From Myxococcota bacterium (GTDB taxonomy: Bacteria; Myxococcota_A; Bradymonadia; UBA7976; UBA1532), in the NCBI GenBank assembly GCA_023150895.1, contig JAKLJY010000025.1, forward strand, positions 1 through 35,264: a DNA stretch of 35,264 nt, read 5' to 3'. Position numbers and translations under genes: made by a program. Below are positions 1 to 7,296 of this stretch, piece by piece; within the stretch, counting starts at the first letter, position 1, and every line of letters starts with the position of its first letter. Below the pieces are notes generated by a model, which saw only the letters and a list, made by a program, of their open reading frames with translations, searched no databases and was not told the origin of the DNA.

Positions 1-1153
1 GACCCGAGGTTCCGGTACCCCGAACAGGCCATGGCGGAGTTGGGCCTCTCCATCCTCGGTGCCGTGCCGGCGCTGGGCCGCCGCAACCGCTCCAAGCAGG
101 AGACGGCCGCGGCCACCGAGGCGTTCCGGCGGGAGCCGGCGGGGGGGAGGCGACCGGGACGCCGTTCGGCGGCGCCGCTGGCAGCGAGGGCCCGCCGAGG
201 GCCGCCTCGAGCTCCTCGAGGAACGCCTGCGCACCCGGCTGCCGGTGCGCGCGGTCCTTCGACAACGCACGCAAGGCCGTGGCTTCGAGGCGGGCGACCG
301 TGGCGGCATCGGCGGTGTCCACCGTGAGCGGTGCCGGGGCCTCGGCGAGATGCTTGGTCAGCATTTCCACGGCCGTCGCGGCCTTGAACGGCAGTGCGCC
401 CGAGAGCATCTGGTAGAGCATGACACCGAGGGCGTAGACGTCCGAACGGGCGTCGAGATCGGCCCCTTTGATCTGCTCCGGCGACATGTACTGCGGCGTC
501 CCGAAGATCGCGCCCTGGCGGGTGATGGTCTCGAGCTTGCCCCCGGCCTGGTTGTCGCGGATTTTGGCGATACCGAAGTCGAGCACCTTCACGAAGTCGG
601 TCTGGCCACCCCGCTCCGTGAGAAAGATGTTTTCGGGTTTGAGGTCACGGTGGACGACACCGTGCCCGTGGGCTTCGTGCAGGGAACCGCAGATCTGCGC
701 CATCATCCGCACGGCGCGACGGGGTTCGAGACGACCCTCCTCATCGAGCAGGTGGGCGAGCGTCCGGCCCTCGAGGTATTCCATCGCGAGGAAGACGACC
801 CCGTCCTGTCCCTGCCCGAAGTCGTGCACGATGATCGTGTTCGGGTGCTTGAGCCGGCTCGCCGCCTGGGCCTCGCGCTTGAATCGTTCGACCTGCTGCG
901 CGTCGTCGGCCAGAGCGGCGCGGAGGATTTTCAGCGCGACGAGGCGTCCCATGGGCTGCTGTTCGGCGAGGAAGACCTCGCCCATGCCCCCGTCGCCGAG
1001 CTTGCGGACGATCTGGAAGCGACCGGCGATGACGCGGCCACGCCAGGGATCGGCCGCGTCCGGGACGGCGGCTTCCCCGAACGCATGGCCGCAGTCGAGG
1101 CAGAATCGCGCGTTGGGATCGGCCTTGGCCTGACACTCCGGGCAGGTCTTCAT
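1..1153 (-). CDS. Ser/Thr protein kinase with N-terminal zinc ribbon (3' end outside window; apparent frameshift)
   Basis: The ATG at 1151-1153 opens a protein beginning MKTCPECQ. Two CxxC pairs (Cys4/Cys7 and Cys18/Cys21) form a zinc-ribbon-like motif. A Hanks-type kinase domain follows from about residue 42: glycine loop GDGGMGEV, Lys75 in VALKIL, catalytic HRDLKPEN at 168-175, DFG at 192-194, and GTPQYMSPEQ. It should phosphorylate proteins on Ser/Thr in the cytoplasm; the substrate is unknown. It starts 20 bases after the glyA stop and is probably cotranscribed with it. From 149 upwards the reading frame is sound. Below the G7 tract at 141-147 that frame stays open but becomes Pro/Arg/Trp-rich with poor third-position GC, while a neighbouring frame has near-perfect third-position GC. 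A one-base loss in the tract is therefore likely, and the C-terminal sequence is uncertain. Confidence 0.9.
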   Translation of the reverse strand, partial: MKTCPECQAKADPNARFCLDCGHAFGEAAVPDAADPWRGRVIAGRFQIVRKLGDGGMGEVFLAEQQPMGRLVALKILRAALADDAQQVERFKREAQAASRLKHPNTIIVHDFGQGQDGVVFLAMEYLEGRTLAHLLDEEGRLEPRRAVRMMAQICGSLHEAHGHGVVHRDLKPENIFLTERGGQTDFVKVLDFGIAKIRDNQAGGKLETITRQGAIFGTPQYMSPEQIKGADLDARSDVYALGVMLYQMLSGALPFKAATAVEMLTKHLAEAPAPLTVDTADAATVARLEATALRALSKDRAHRQPGAQAFLEELEAALGGPSLPAAPPNGVPVASPPPAPAGTPRWPRPSPAWSGCGGPAPARHRGWRGPTPPWPVRGTGTSG

Positions 1154-1173
1154 GGTCGGCTCTCTTCGGGACG

Positions 1174-2427
1174 TCAGACGCCGGGGGCCGGGAAGCCGGC
1201 GCAGAGTTCCGAGATCTCGGCGGCGATGCGGGTGTGGAGCCCGGCGTCGTCCGGTGCGCCGACGACCGCCGCGATCCAGTCGCCGAGGCGAGTCATCTCG
1301 GCGGCTCCCATGCCACGGGTGGTGATGGCAGGCGTGCCGATGCGGATGCCACTCGGATCGAACGGCTTGCGCGGGTCGAACGGCACGCTGTTCGCGTTGC
1401 AGACGATGCCGGCGCGCTCGAGGGCCGCCGCGGCGATCTTGCCGGAGACGCCTTTGTTGTTGAGGTCGATCAGGATGAGGTGATTGTCCGTGCCACCGGA
1501 GACGAGGGTGAAGCCATGACCGAGCAAGCGGTCGGCCAGCGTGCGCGCGTTGGCGACGACCGCGTGCGCGTAGTCCCGGAACGCCGGCGCGGACGCCTCG
1601 TGCAACGCCACCGCGATGGCTGCCGTGGTGTGATTGTGCGGGCCGCCCTGCAACCCCGGAAAGACCGCGCGGTCGATGGCCGCGGCGTGCTCGGCGCGGC
1701 ACAGCAGCATGCCGCCCCGCGGGCCACGCAGCGTCTTGTGGGTCGTGGTCGAGACCACGTCGGCATAGGGCACCGGCGACGGATGCGCGCCGCCGGCGAC
1801 GAGACCCGAGATGTGGGCCATGTCGGCGAGCAGGTAGGCGCCGACTTCGCGCGCGATCTCTGCGAACGCTGCAAAGTCGATGATCCGGGGATAGGCCGAC
1901 GCGCCGCAGACGATGAGCCGGGGCTTGTGCTCGCGCGCGAGCCGCCGCACCTCGTCGAGGTCGATCCGGTGGTCGTCGGGCCGGACGCCGTACCGCGCGA
2001 CCTTGTAATGCTTGCCGGAGATCGTCACGCCCCACCCGTGGGTCAGGTGCCCGCCGTGCGGCAGGGACATGCCCAGGATCGTGTCGCCCTGCTCGAGGAG
2101 GCCGAAGTAGACGGCCAGATTGGCCGGCGAGCCGGAGTAGGGCTGCACGTTGGCGTGATCGGCGCCGAAAACGGCCTTCGCACGCGCGATGGCCAAGCGC
2201 TCGATCTCGTCGATGAACGCCTGCCCCTGGTAGTACCGCTTGCCGGCGTAGCCCTCGCTGTACTTGTTCGTCAGGCACGAGCCGGTCGCGGCCAGGACGG
2301 CGTCGGAGACGTAGTTCTCGGACGGAATCAGGCGGAGGACCGTCCGCTGGCGGTCGGCCTCGGAGGCGATGAGCCGCGCGGTCTCGGGGTCCGTCACTCG
2401 AAGTGCGGGGTGGAGATTCAGGTTCAT
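1174..2427 (-). CDS. glyA: Serine hydroxymethyltransferase
   Basis: This PLP enzyme interconverts serine and glycine while passing a one-carbon unit to tetrahydrofolate. The 417-residue length is normal for the family. Visible signatures are SENYVS near residue 36, the Gly-rich NKYSEGYAGKRYY substrate region, DMAHISGLVAGG, and the PLP-lysine segment STTTHKTLRGPRGG with the Schiff-base lysine at about residue 231. The ATG at 2425-2427 gives the usual short N-terminus (MNLNLHPAL); a longer in-frame extension upstream is Arg/Pro-rich and is rejected. No convincing Shine-Dalgarno sequence lies ahead of this ATG, where the DNA is a C-run on the coding strand. The gene is divergent from the SppA-like gene and sits upstream of the zinc-ribbon kinase on the same strand. 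Confidence 0.97.
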   Translation of the reverse strand: MNLNLHPALRVTDPETARLIASEADRQRTVLRLIPSENYVSDAVLAATGSCLTNKYSEGYAGKRYYQGQAFIDEIERLAIARAKAVFGADHANVQPYSGSPANLAVYFGLLEQGDTILGMSLPHGGHLTHGWGVTISGKHYKVARYGVRPDDHRIDLDEVRRLAREHKPRLIVCGASAYPRIIDFAAFAEIAREVGAYLLADMAHISGLVAGGAHPSPVPYADVVSTTTHKTLRGPRGGMLLCRAEHAAAIDRAVFPGLQGGPHNHTTAAIAVALHEASAPAFRDYAHAVVANARTLADRLLGHGFTLVSGGTDNHLILIDLNNKGVSGKIAAAALERAGIVCNANSVPFDPRKPFDPSGIRIGTPAITTRGMGAAEMTRLGDWIAAVVGAPDDAGLHTRIAAEISELCAGFPAPGV

Positions 2428-2476
2428 GGGGGGGCTTGTTAACACAGAGGGCCCTTGCGCGCACCGGGCATTCATG

Positions 2477-2493
2477 CGAAAGCGGCGCTTTCG
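2477..2493. promoter_or_regulatory. Short inverted repeat in the glyA/SppA divergent region
   Basis: Perfect 7-base arms CGAAAGC and GCTTTCG are separated by GGC. They lie in the 86-base gap between the divergent starts of glyA and the S49 peptidase. The position would suit an operator for either gene, but the arms are short and GC-rich, so chance is possible. Confidence 0.25.
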
Positions 2494-2513
2494 GAATCGC
2501 CGGAGTTTCGGCA

Positions 2514-3521
2514 TTGAGTGCCCCCGAAATCCCCCAACGACCGCGTCGGCGCGGCGTCGGTTGTCTCGTCGCCGCCATGGTCGGCCTCGCCTTTCTCGGG
2601 GGCATCGGCTTCCTGCTCGCCGGGGTCGGCGGCGCCGGCGCCGGGGGTCCCGGCCGGATTCGCGAGAGCCCGGTCGAGAAGGTCGCCGGGGCCCGGCAAC
2701 GCCTCGTCCTGATCGAGGCACGTGGTCTGATGATAGAGGGGCAGGGCGGCATGGGCGAGGGCCCGGGTCTCACCCGACCGCTCCTGACGATGCTCGAGGC
2801 CGCGGCGGTCGACACCACGGTCGAAGGAGTTCTGCTCTCGCTCGATACGCCCGGCGGCTCCGTCACGGATGCCGATCAGATTCACCACCGGCTCAAGGGC
2901 CTGCGCGAAAAGGGGAAACACGTCGTCGTCCTCATGGGGGACCTGTGCGCGTCGGGGGGCCTCTATGCGGCGGTCGCTGCCGAGAAGATCGTCGCTCGCC
3001 CGACGACGCTGACCGGCAGCATCGGAGTGATCATCTCCGGGCTCAACATCGCGTCGCTGCTCGAGCAGCACGGCGTCAAGGACACCTCCATCGTGTCGGG
3101 TCCCAACAAGGCGCTGCTCAGCCCGACGCAACCGGTCGATCCTGCACACGTCGCCCTGCTGAAGGGCATCGTCGACGCCATGTACCAGCGGTTCGTGAAG
3201 CTCGTCTCGGAGGGCCGAAACGTGCCCACCGACAAGCTCGCCGCGGTGGCGGACGGCCGTCTCCTGACCGCGGACCAGGCCCTCGCGGCCGGACTCGTCG
3301 ACCAGATCGGCCACGACGAGGACGCACTCGCGACGCTCAAGACCCTCGCCGGTGGCGGCCCGTTCGAGATCGTCCGCTACGACGTCGAACCGACCCTGCT
3401 GGATCTGCTCAAATCCGCTTCGGGCCCGGCGTCGCCGGAGACCGCGCTGTGGGCCCGAGTGCTGTCGGCCCCCCGCGCCCTGTATCTCGCCACCCCCTTC
3501 GCCTCCGGGATCGCGCCATGA
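2514..3521 (+). CDS. SppA-type S49 signal-peptide peptidase family serine protease
   Basis: The 335-residue protein is a single-pass membrane protease of the S49 (SppA) family, which degrades cleaved signal peptides or membrane-associated peptides. A positively charged N-terminus (RPRRR) precedes a hydrophobic segment at about 14-43. The family core follows: LDTPGGSV, then GDLCASGGLY with the nucleophilic serine at about 147, TGSIGVI, and the general-base lysine in SGPNKALLSP at about 199. The TTG at 2514 is chosen as start because GGAG lies 8 bases upstream and it keeps the charged residues before the membrane segment; the ATG at 2577 would cut into that segment. Its stop overlaps the start of the DUF72 gene (ATGA). 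The shared operon with a kinase suggests a regulated function, by inference. Confidence 0.88.
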   Translation: MSAPEIPQRPRRRGVGCLVAAMVGLAFLGGIGFLLAGVGGAGAGGPGRIRESPVEKVAGARQRLVLIEARGLMIEGQGGMGEGPGLTRPLLTMLEAAAVDTTVEGVLLSLDTPGGSVTDADQIHHRLKGLREKGKHVVVLMGDLCASGGLYAAVAAEKIVARPTTLTGSIGVIISGLNIASLLEQHGVKDTSIVSGPNKALLSPTQPVDPAHVALLKGIVDAMYQRFVKLVSEGRNVPTDKLAAVADGRLLTADQALAAGLVDQIGHDEDALATLKTLAGGGPFEIVRYDVEPTLLDLLKSASGPASPETALWARVLSAPRALYLATPFASGIAP

Positions 3522-4237
3522 CCCGCATTCGCATCGCCTGCGCCGGCTATCGCGGCCACCTGTCAGCCTACTGGCGCGACCTCGACGCGCTCGAAATGTC
3601 CGATGATCAGTCCCGCGCCAAGGCGGCGACCCATGCGCGGTGGCGAGAAGCCGCGCCGAACGACGTCCGCTTCGTGCCGCGGCTGCCCGCCGAAATCGCG
3701 CTCACCGACTTCCACGGACCCGTCGCCGAGGCCTGGTGGACGCGCTGTCTGCAGGTCGTCGAGCGCCTCGGGGCGGACACCGTGCTGTTCCGGACCGGCC
3801 CCGATTTTCGCCCGACGGCCGAGAACCGCCGCGCCCTGGTCTCGTTCTTCGGACCGCGACGCCGAGCCGGCCTGAGCGTGGCGTGGCGCGCGGAGGGCCT
3901 CTGGGACGGCCAACCGGAGGACCGCAACGGGGTCTGCGCCGAGGCGGGCCTCGTCCCGGTGGTCGATCCCCTCGGCATCGATCCCGATGACCGCGACGCG
4001 GAGCTCCCCGCCGGCGAGCACGTGTACTGGCGGCTGCTCGGCCGCCCCGGGGGGGGCACCCGCTTTTCGGAGTCGGACCTGCAGGACGTGCTGGCGCTGC
4101 TCGCCGATCGCACGAGCGGCTACGTGGTCTTCGGTGCCGGGTGGATGACCGGCGATGCACGTCGACTGCGATCGCTGCTCGACGTCAACGCGGGCGCCGA
4201 CGGCGGCGCGGACGCATTCGACCTCGGGGCGCCGTGA
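3518..4237 (+). CDS. DUF72 (YecE-like) family protein
   Basis: The 239-residue protein resembles DUF72 proteins, which have a TIM-barrel-like fold and no settled biochemical role. Supporting patterns are a central strand FVPRLPAEIAL followed by a Trp-rich helix (AEAWWTRCLQVVERLG), then TVLFRTGPDFRPTAENR, where the family normally has a phrase about the proteins being within a limit of a Pro-Pro-Ser-Phe motif. The C-terminal strand YVVFGAGWMTGDA also fits. The ATG lies inside the stop of the SppA-like gene, and the stop lies inside the GTG of the downstream kinase. The three are almost certainly one translationally coupled unit. No signal peptide or membrane segment is seen, so it is probably cytoplasmic. 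The family assignment is by recollected motif pattern and needs a profile search. Confidence 0.72.
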   Translation: MTRIRIACAGYRGHLSAYWRDLDALEMSDDQSRAKAATHARWREAAPNDVRFVPRLPAEIALTDFHGPVAEAWWTRCLQVVERLGADTVLFRTGPDFRPTAENRRALVSFFGPRRRAGLSVAWRAEGLWDGQPEDRNGVCAEAGLVPVVDPLGIDPDDRDAELPAGEHVYWRLLGRPGGGTRFSESDLQDVLALLADRTSGYVVFGAGWMTGDARRLRSLLDVNAGADGGADAFDLGAP

Positions 4238-5439
4238 TCCCACTCCCGCCGACCCTCGGGCCGTACGTCCTCGGCGAGACCGTCGGCTCGGGCGGCATGG
4301 GGACCGTCGTGGCCGCCACGCACCGGTATCTCGGGCGCCGCGTCGCGTTGAAGATCCGCGCACGCGACGGGCGAGGCGAGGAAGAGCGTCTGACGGCAGA
4401 GAGATTCCGGCTCGGGGCGCGCCTGCAGTCACAGCTCCAGCACGATCACATCGTCCGCATCCACGAGTACTTCGAGACCGCGGAGCTCCAGATTGCGGTC
4501 ATGGAGATGGTCGGGGGCGGGTCCGTCGAGCAGCGGCTCGCCCACGGCCCATTGCCGATCGCCGCGGCGGTCGCTATCGCCGAGCGGGCCGCCTCGGGGC
4601 TCGCTTACGCACACGGGCTCGGCATCATCCACCGGGACATCAAGCCGGGGAATCTGTTGCTCGGCCGGGTCGACGATCCGTCCAGCGTGCGACTGAGCGA
4701 CTTCGGCGTCGCCAAGTCGGTCTCGAGCACGAGCGAAGAGCTCACGATGGCCGGGGCCAACGTCGGGACGCTCTGGTACATGCCGCCGGAGCAGTTCAAC
4801 GCGGAGGCGCCGACCCCGCAGGTCGACGTCTACGCCCTCGGGGCGACGCTCTACGAAATGCTCACGGCGCAGGTGCCGCTCGAAGAGGCCAGCCATGCGG
4901 GGCTCTTCCGGCGATTCCTCGACCGGCGGCCCCCGCCCCCCGTTCGAGGTCACAACCCGGGGGTGCCCTTGTTGCTCGCGGCGGTCGTCGAACAGGCGCT
5001 CGCCCTCGAACCGGCCGAGCGGGTCCCGTCGGCGGCCGTCTTCGCGACGTGGATTCGCGCGGCCATCGTTGCCACGCCCGTCGAGCGCGCCATTCACCTC
5101 GCCGGGGTCGAGCGGCTCGAGGCCTCGGTGAGCGAGGCCCGCGGGGCCATCGGTCGACTGCCCGGGCCGGTCCGGCTCGCCGTCGATGCGGCGCTCGATC
5201 GTCTCCTCGAGCGGGAGGGCGTGCTGCTCGCCGCGGCGTCGCAGCCTGCGATCCGGGTCGGTCCGCGCCGCGGCCACCCGACGGAGCCGCCCCCGACCCT
5301 TGCCCCCGCCGTCCCCGAAGACGTCCCGGACGCCTCGTTCGACAATCGCAGCGTGACGGCGGTCAGCCACGTTCGCCTGCCGCCCGACGACGAAGACGAA
5401 CGCACGGTCATCATGGAGCTCGGCGAGCCGGACGAATGA
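4234..5439 (+). CDS. Cytoplasmic Ser/Thr protein kinase
   Basis: The GTG at 4234 overlaps the DUF72 stop (GTGA) and opens a 401-residue protein starting VIPLPPTLGPYVLGE. The kinase domain begins almost at once: GSGGMGTV at about 19-25, Lys40 in VALKI, HRDIKPGN at about 133-140, DFG at 156-158, and GTLWYMPPEQ in the activation/P+1 region. All core catalytic residues are present, so it should be active. After the domain (about residue 290) comes an Ala/Arg/Glu helical region and an acidic tail rich in Asp/Glu and Pro. No membrane helix, PASTA or PEGA segment is visible, unlike many bacterial members. Coupling to an S49 protease and a DUF72 protein suggests it controls, or is controlled by, those partners; that is inference. 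Confidence 0.92.
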   Translation: MIPLPPTLGPYVLGETVGSGGMGTVVAATHRYLGRRVALKIRARDGRGEEERLTAERFRLGARLQSQLQHDHIVRIHEYFETAELQIAVMEMVGGGSVEQRLAHGPLPIAAAVAIAERAASGLAYAHGLGIIHRDIKPGNLLLGRVDDPSSVRLSDFGVAKSVSSTSEELTMAGANVGTLWYMPPEQFNAEAPTPQVDVYALGATLYEMLTAQVPLEEASHAGLFRRFLDRRPPPPVRGHNPGVPLLLAAVVEQALALEPAERVPSAAVFATWIRAAIVATPVERAIHLAGVERLEASVSEARGAIGRLPGPVRLAVDAALDRLLEREGVLLAAASQPAIRVGPRRGHPTEPPPTLAPAVPEDVPDASFDNRSVTAVSHVRLPPDDEDERTVIMELGEPDE

Positions 5440-5505
5440 CGGGCGTCGGTCCGGAGCGGGCGCGAAATTGGCCCCGCGCGGGTCCGCGGTGGTACCCATG
5501 GCGCG

Positions 5506-5970
5506 ATGAGCGCGCCCGAAGAAGAACGACGTCTCCTCGAGAAGCTCCGCCGGATCGAGGCCCTTTATGCCGGGGCGACGACCGACGGAGAGCGCGCGGC
5601 CGCCGCCTGGGCGCGCGAGCGGGTTCGCGAGCGCCTCGACGCGCTCGGGCCGCCCGAACCAGTCGAGGAACATCGGGTGTCCTTGCCGGATGCGTGGTCC
5701 CGTCGGGTCTTCGTCGCATTGTGTCGGCGCTACGGCCTCGAACCATACCGCTACCGGGGGCAACGAGGGACGACCTTGCAGGTGCGGGCGTCGCGCACGT
5801 TCGTCGACGAGACGCTCTGGCCCGAGTTCCGGGAGATCGCCGCGGTCCTTCAGGCGCACCTCGATGCGGTCACCGATCGCATCATCGCTCAGGCGCTCCA
5901 CCAGGACGTCTCCGAGCCGACCGTCGTCCCGCAGCCGCGCGCCCTCGGGGGGGAGCCGGACGAGGCCTGA
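5506..5970 (+). CDS. Small conserved-type protein, N-terminus resembling DUF2786
   Basis: The 154-residue protein starts with a charged helical segment (EEERRLLEKLRRIEALYAGA, then TTDGERAAAAWARERVRERL) reminiscent of the DUF2786 helical motif, in which a Lys/Leu helix is followed by an age-like Glu/Ala repeat. A second part, about 60-130, has WSRRVFVALCRRYGLEPYRYRG followed by strands and a helix LWPEFREIAAVLQAHLDAVTDRI. It has no signal peptide or membrane helix. It lies 66 bases after the kinase stop, on the same strand, and may be the last gene of that transcript. The function is not recognised and the DUF2786 resemblance is weak. Confidence 0.65.
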   Translation: MSAPEEERRLLEKLRRIEALYAGATTDGERAAAAWARERVRERLDALGPPEPVEEHRVSLPDAWSRRVFVALCRRYGLEPYRYRGQRGTTLQVRASRTFVDETLWPEFREIAAVLQAHLDAVTDRIIAQALHQDVSEPTVVPQPRALGGEPDEA

Positions 5971-5980
5971 CGGGACGATC

Positions 5981-6373
5981 TCAGGTCTTGCCGGGCGCTC
6001 GCCCGAACGCCGTCAGCGCGCTCGTGGCGTCGTCGGCGTCGTCGGCGCTGCCGGACAGGTCGGTGACCGTCCAGGTGCCGGTCAGCCCCGGGCCCGCTGC
6101 AGTGCCCTCGAACGTCCGCGCCCGGCCCTCGACGAAGCCGCCCTCGATCGTCAGCTCGAAACGGGTCACCTGTCCCGACTCATAGTCGAACGCGAACGTA
6201 TGGGCGCTCAGCAGGCGGAGGTCGCCCCCGAGCTTCGCCTGAACGCGGCGGAGCCCGAACGGCGTGCCGATCGCAATCTCGACGTTGCCGTCTCCGTCGC
6301 GGACGCCGGCCATCGGGCACGTGCAGGTCTGTCCCTGGAAAGTCAGGAAGAAGGAACCGGTGAGGAGTTTCAT
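5981..6373 (-). CDS. Hypothetical protein coupled to glutamine amidotransferase
   Basis: The 130-residue protein starts MKLLTGSFFLTF and has a Cys-x-Cys pair near residues 17-19 (TCTCPMAG). The rest is strand-rich with alternating hydrophobic residues (VEIAIGTPFGLRRVQAKL, TFAFDYESGQVTRFELTIEGG), ending in an Asp/Ser/Ala-rich tail. It looks like a small beta-sandwich or lipocalin-like domain, but no family is recognised. Its ATG overlaps the stop of the upstream amidotransferase (ATGA), so the two are very probably translated together. The start lacks a clear signal peptide, suggesting a cytoplasmic protein. It ends only 10 bases from the convergent upstream-strand gene at 5970. Confidence 0.7.
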   Translation of the reverse strand: MKLLTGSFFLTFQGQTCTCPMAGVRDGDGNVEIAIGTPFGLRRVQAKLGGDLRLLSAHTFAFDYESGQVTRFELTIEGGFVEGRARTFEGTAAGPGLTGTWTVTDLSGSADDADDATSALTAFGRAPGKT

Positions 6374-7167
6374 GGCATGGGCTCCATGACGGCGGCCGTC
6401 GGCCGCAGGGGCCGGCCGTCGTCGAAGATCTGGAATTCGGCCCGGGACATGACATGCCAGGGCTCGTCGGGGGTCAACGGTCGGGTCGCGACGACGGTCA
6501 CCACGTCGTCGGGGGTCGTCTCGCGCTCGAAGTCCACGATGACCTCGGCGTCCAGCAGGCGGGCCTTGCCGAAGGGGGCGCGGCGCGTCAGCCAGCAGAG
6601 GTTCGTGGTGCAATAGGCGAAGAGAAAGCGGCTGTCGGAGAGCAGGAGGTTGAACGTGCCGAGTGCGGCGAGCTGACCGGAGAGTGCCTCGATCAGGCGA
6701 AAGAGTCCTTCGGGTCGGGCCGGCGGGCGGGGATATTGGCGCCGGACGTTTTCGAGCATCCAGCAGAAGGCGTGCTCGCTGTCCGTCGTCCCGATGGGCC
6801 GGAAGGCGCCGACGGGCAGCCGTTTGACCCCGGCGAGCTTGCCGTTGTGCGCAAACGTCCAGGCACGCCCCCAGAGCTCCCGGACGAACGGGTGGGTGTT
6901 CTCGAGGCAGACGCGCCCGTGCGTCGCCCGGCGGATGTGGCTGATGACGATGCGGCTCTTGATGGGATACCGGTGGATCAGCCGCGCGATCTCGGAGTCG
7001 GCGCTCGCCTGCGGATCGTGGAACGTCCGGACGGCGCGGCCCTCGTAGAAGCCGATGCCCCAGCCGTCCCGGTGGGGGCCCGTACGGCCCCCCCGCTGCA
7101 TGAGCCCGGTGAAGCTGAAGCAGATGTCCGTCGGGACGTTGGCGCTCATGCCGAGCAGTTCGCACAT
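6370..7167 (-). CDS. Class II (Ntn-type) glutamine amidotransferase, YafJ-like
   Basis: The start is placed at the ATG at 7165-7167 rather than the in-frame ATG nine bases earlier. This gives MCELLGMS, with the nucleophilic cysteine at position 2 exposed after Met removal, as the family requires. The 265-residue protein has the glutaminase signature in order: Cys2, RDGWGIGFYEG, SHIRRAT, FAHNGKL and GTTDSEHAFCWML. It should hydrolyse glutamine, or a gamma-glutamyl compound, and release or transfer ammonia. There is no synthetase domain, as in stand-alone YafJ/DUG3-like enzymes; the acceptor is unknown. It is the first gene of a two-gene unit with the small unknown protein, through a 4-base overlap. 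Confidence 0.92.
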   Translation of the reverse strand: MCELLGMSANVPTDICFSFTGLMQRGGRTGPHRDGWGIGFYEGRAVRTFHDPQASADSEIARLIHRYPIKSRIVISHIRRATHGRVCLENTHPFVRELWGRAWTFAHNGKLAGVKRLPVGAFRPIGTTDSEHAFCWMLENVRRQYPRPPARPEGLFRLIEALSGQLAALGTFNLLLSDSRFLFAYCTTNLCWLTRRAPFGKARLLDAEVIVDFERETTPDDVVTVVATRPLTPDEPWHVMSRAEFQIFDDGRPLRPTAAVMEPMP

Positions 7168-7235
7168 GCCGCGCATGGTACCCCGGCGCGTTCGTCGAGC
7201 AACGTGATTGTCGATGGCCCGCCCGTGCGGCGGTC

Positions 7236-7264
7236 TTGCATTCGGCGCGCGGATCGTCTTTACG
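7236..7264 (+). promoter_or_regulatory. Possible promoter for the IDH/YfhO operon
   Basis: TTGCAT (7236-7241) and TTTACG (7259-7264) are spaced by 17 bases in the divergent gap before the first dehydrogenase gene, about 33 bases from its ATG. Each hexamer matches only about half of the sigma-70 consensus, so this is a weak guess. Confidence 0.2.
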
Positions 7265-7296
7265 TTCGCGCGTCGATCAGCCCCTGGAAGTCAGTC

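Noticed and set aside
1174-2721. Longer glyA start giving a 515-residue protein
   Set aside because: The extra N-terminus is Arg/Pro-rich, crosses the divergent gene, and is absent from the family; the ATG at 2427 gives normal length.
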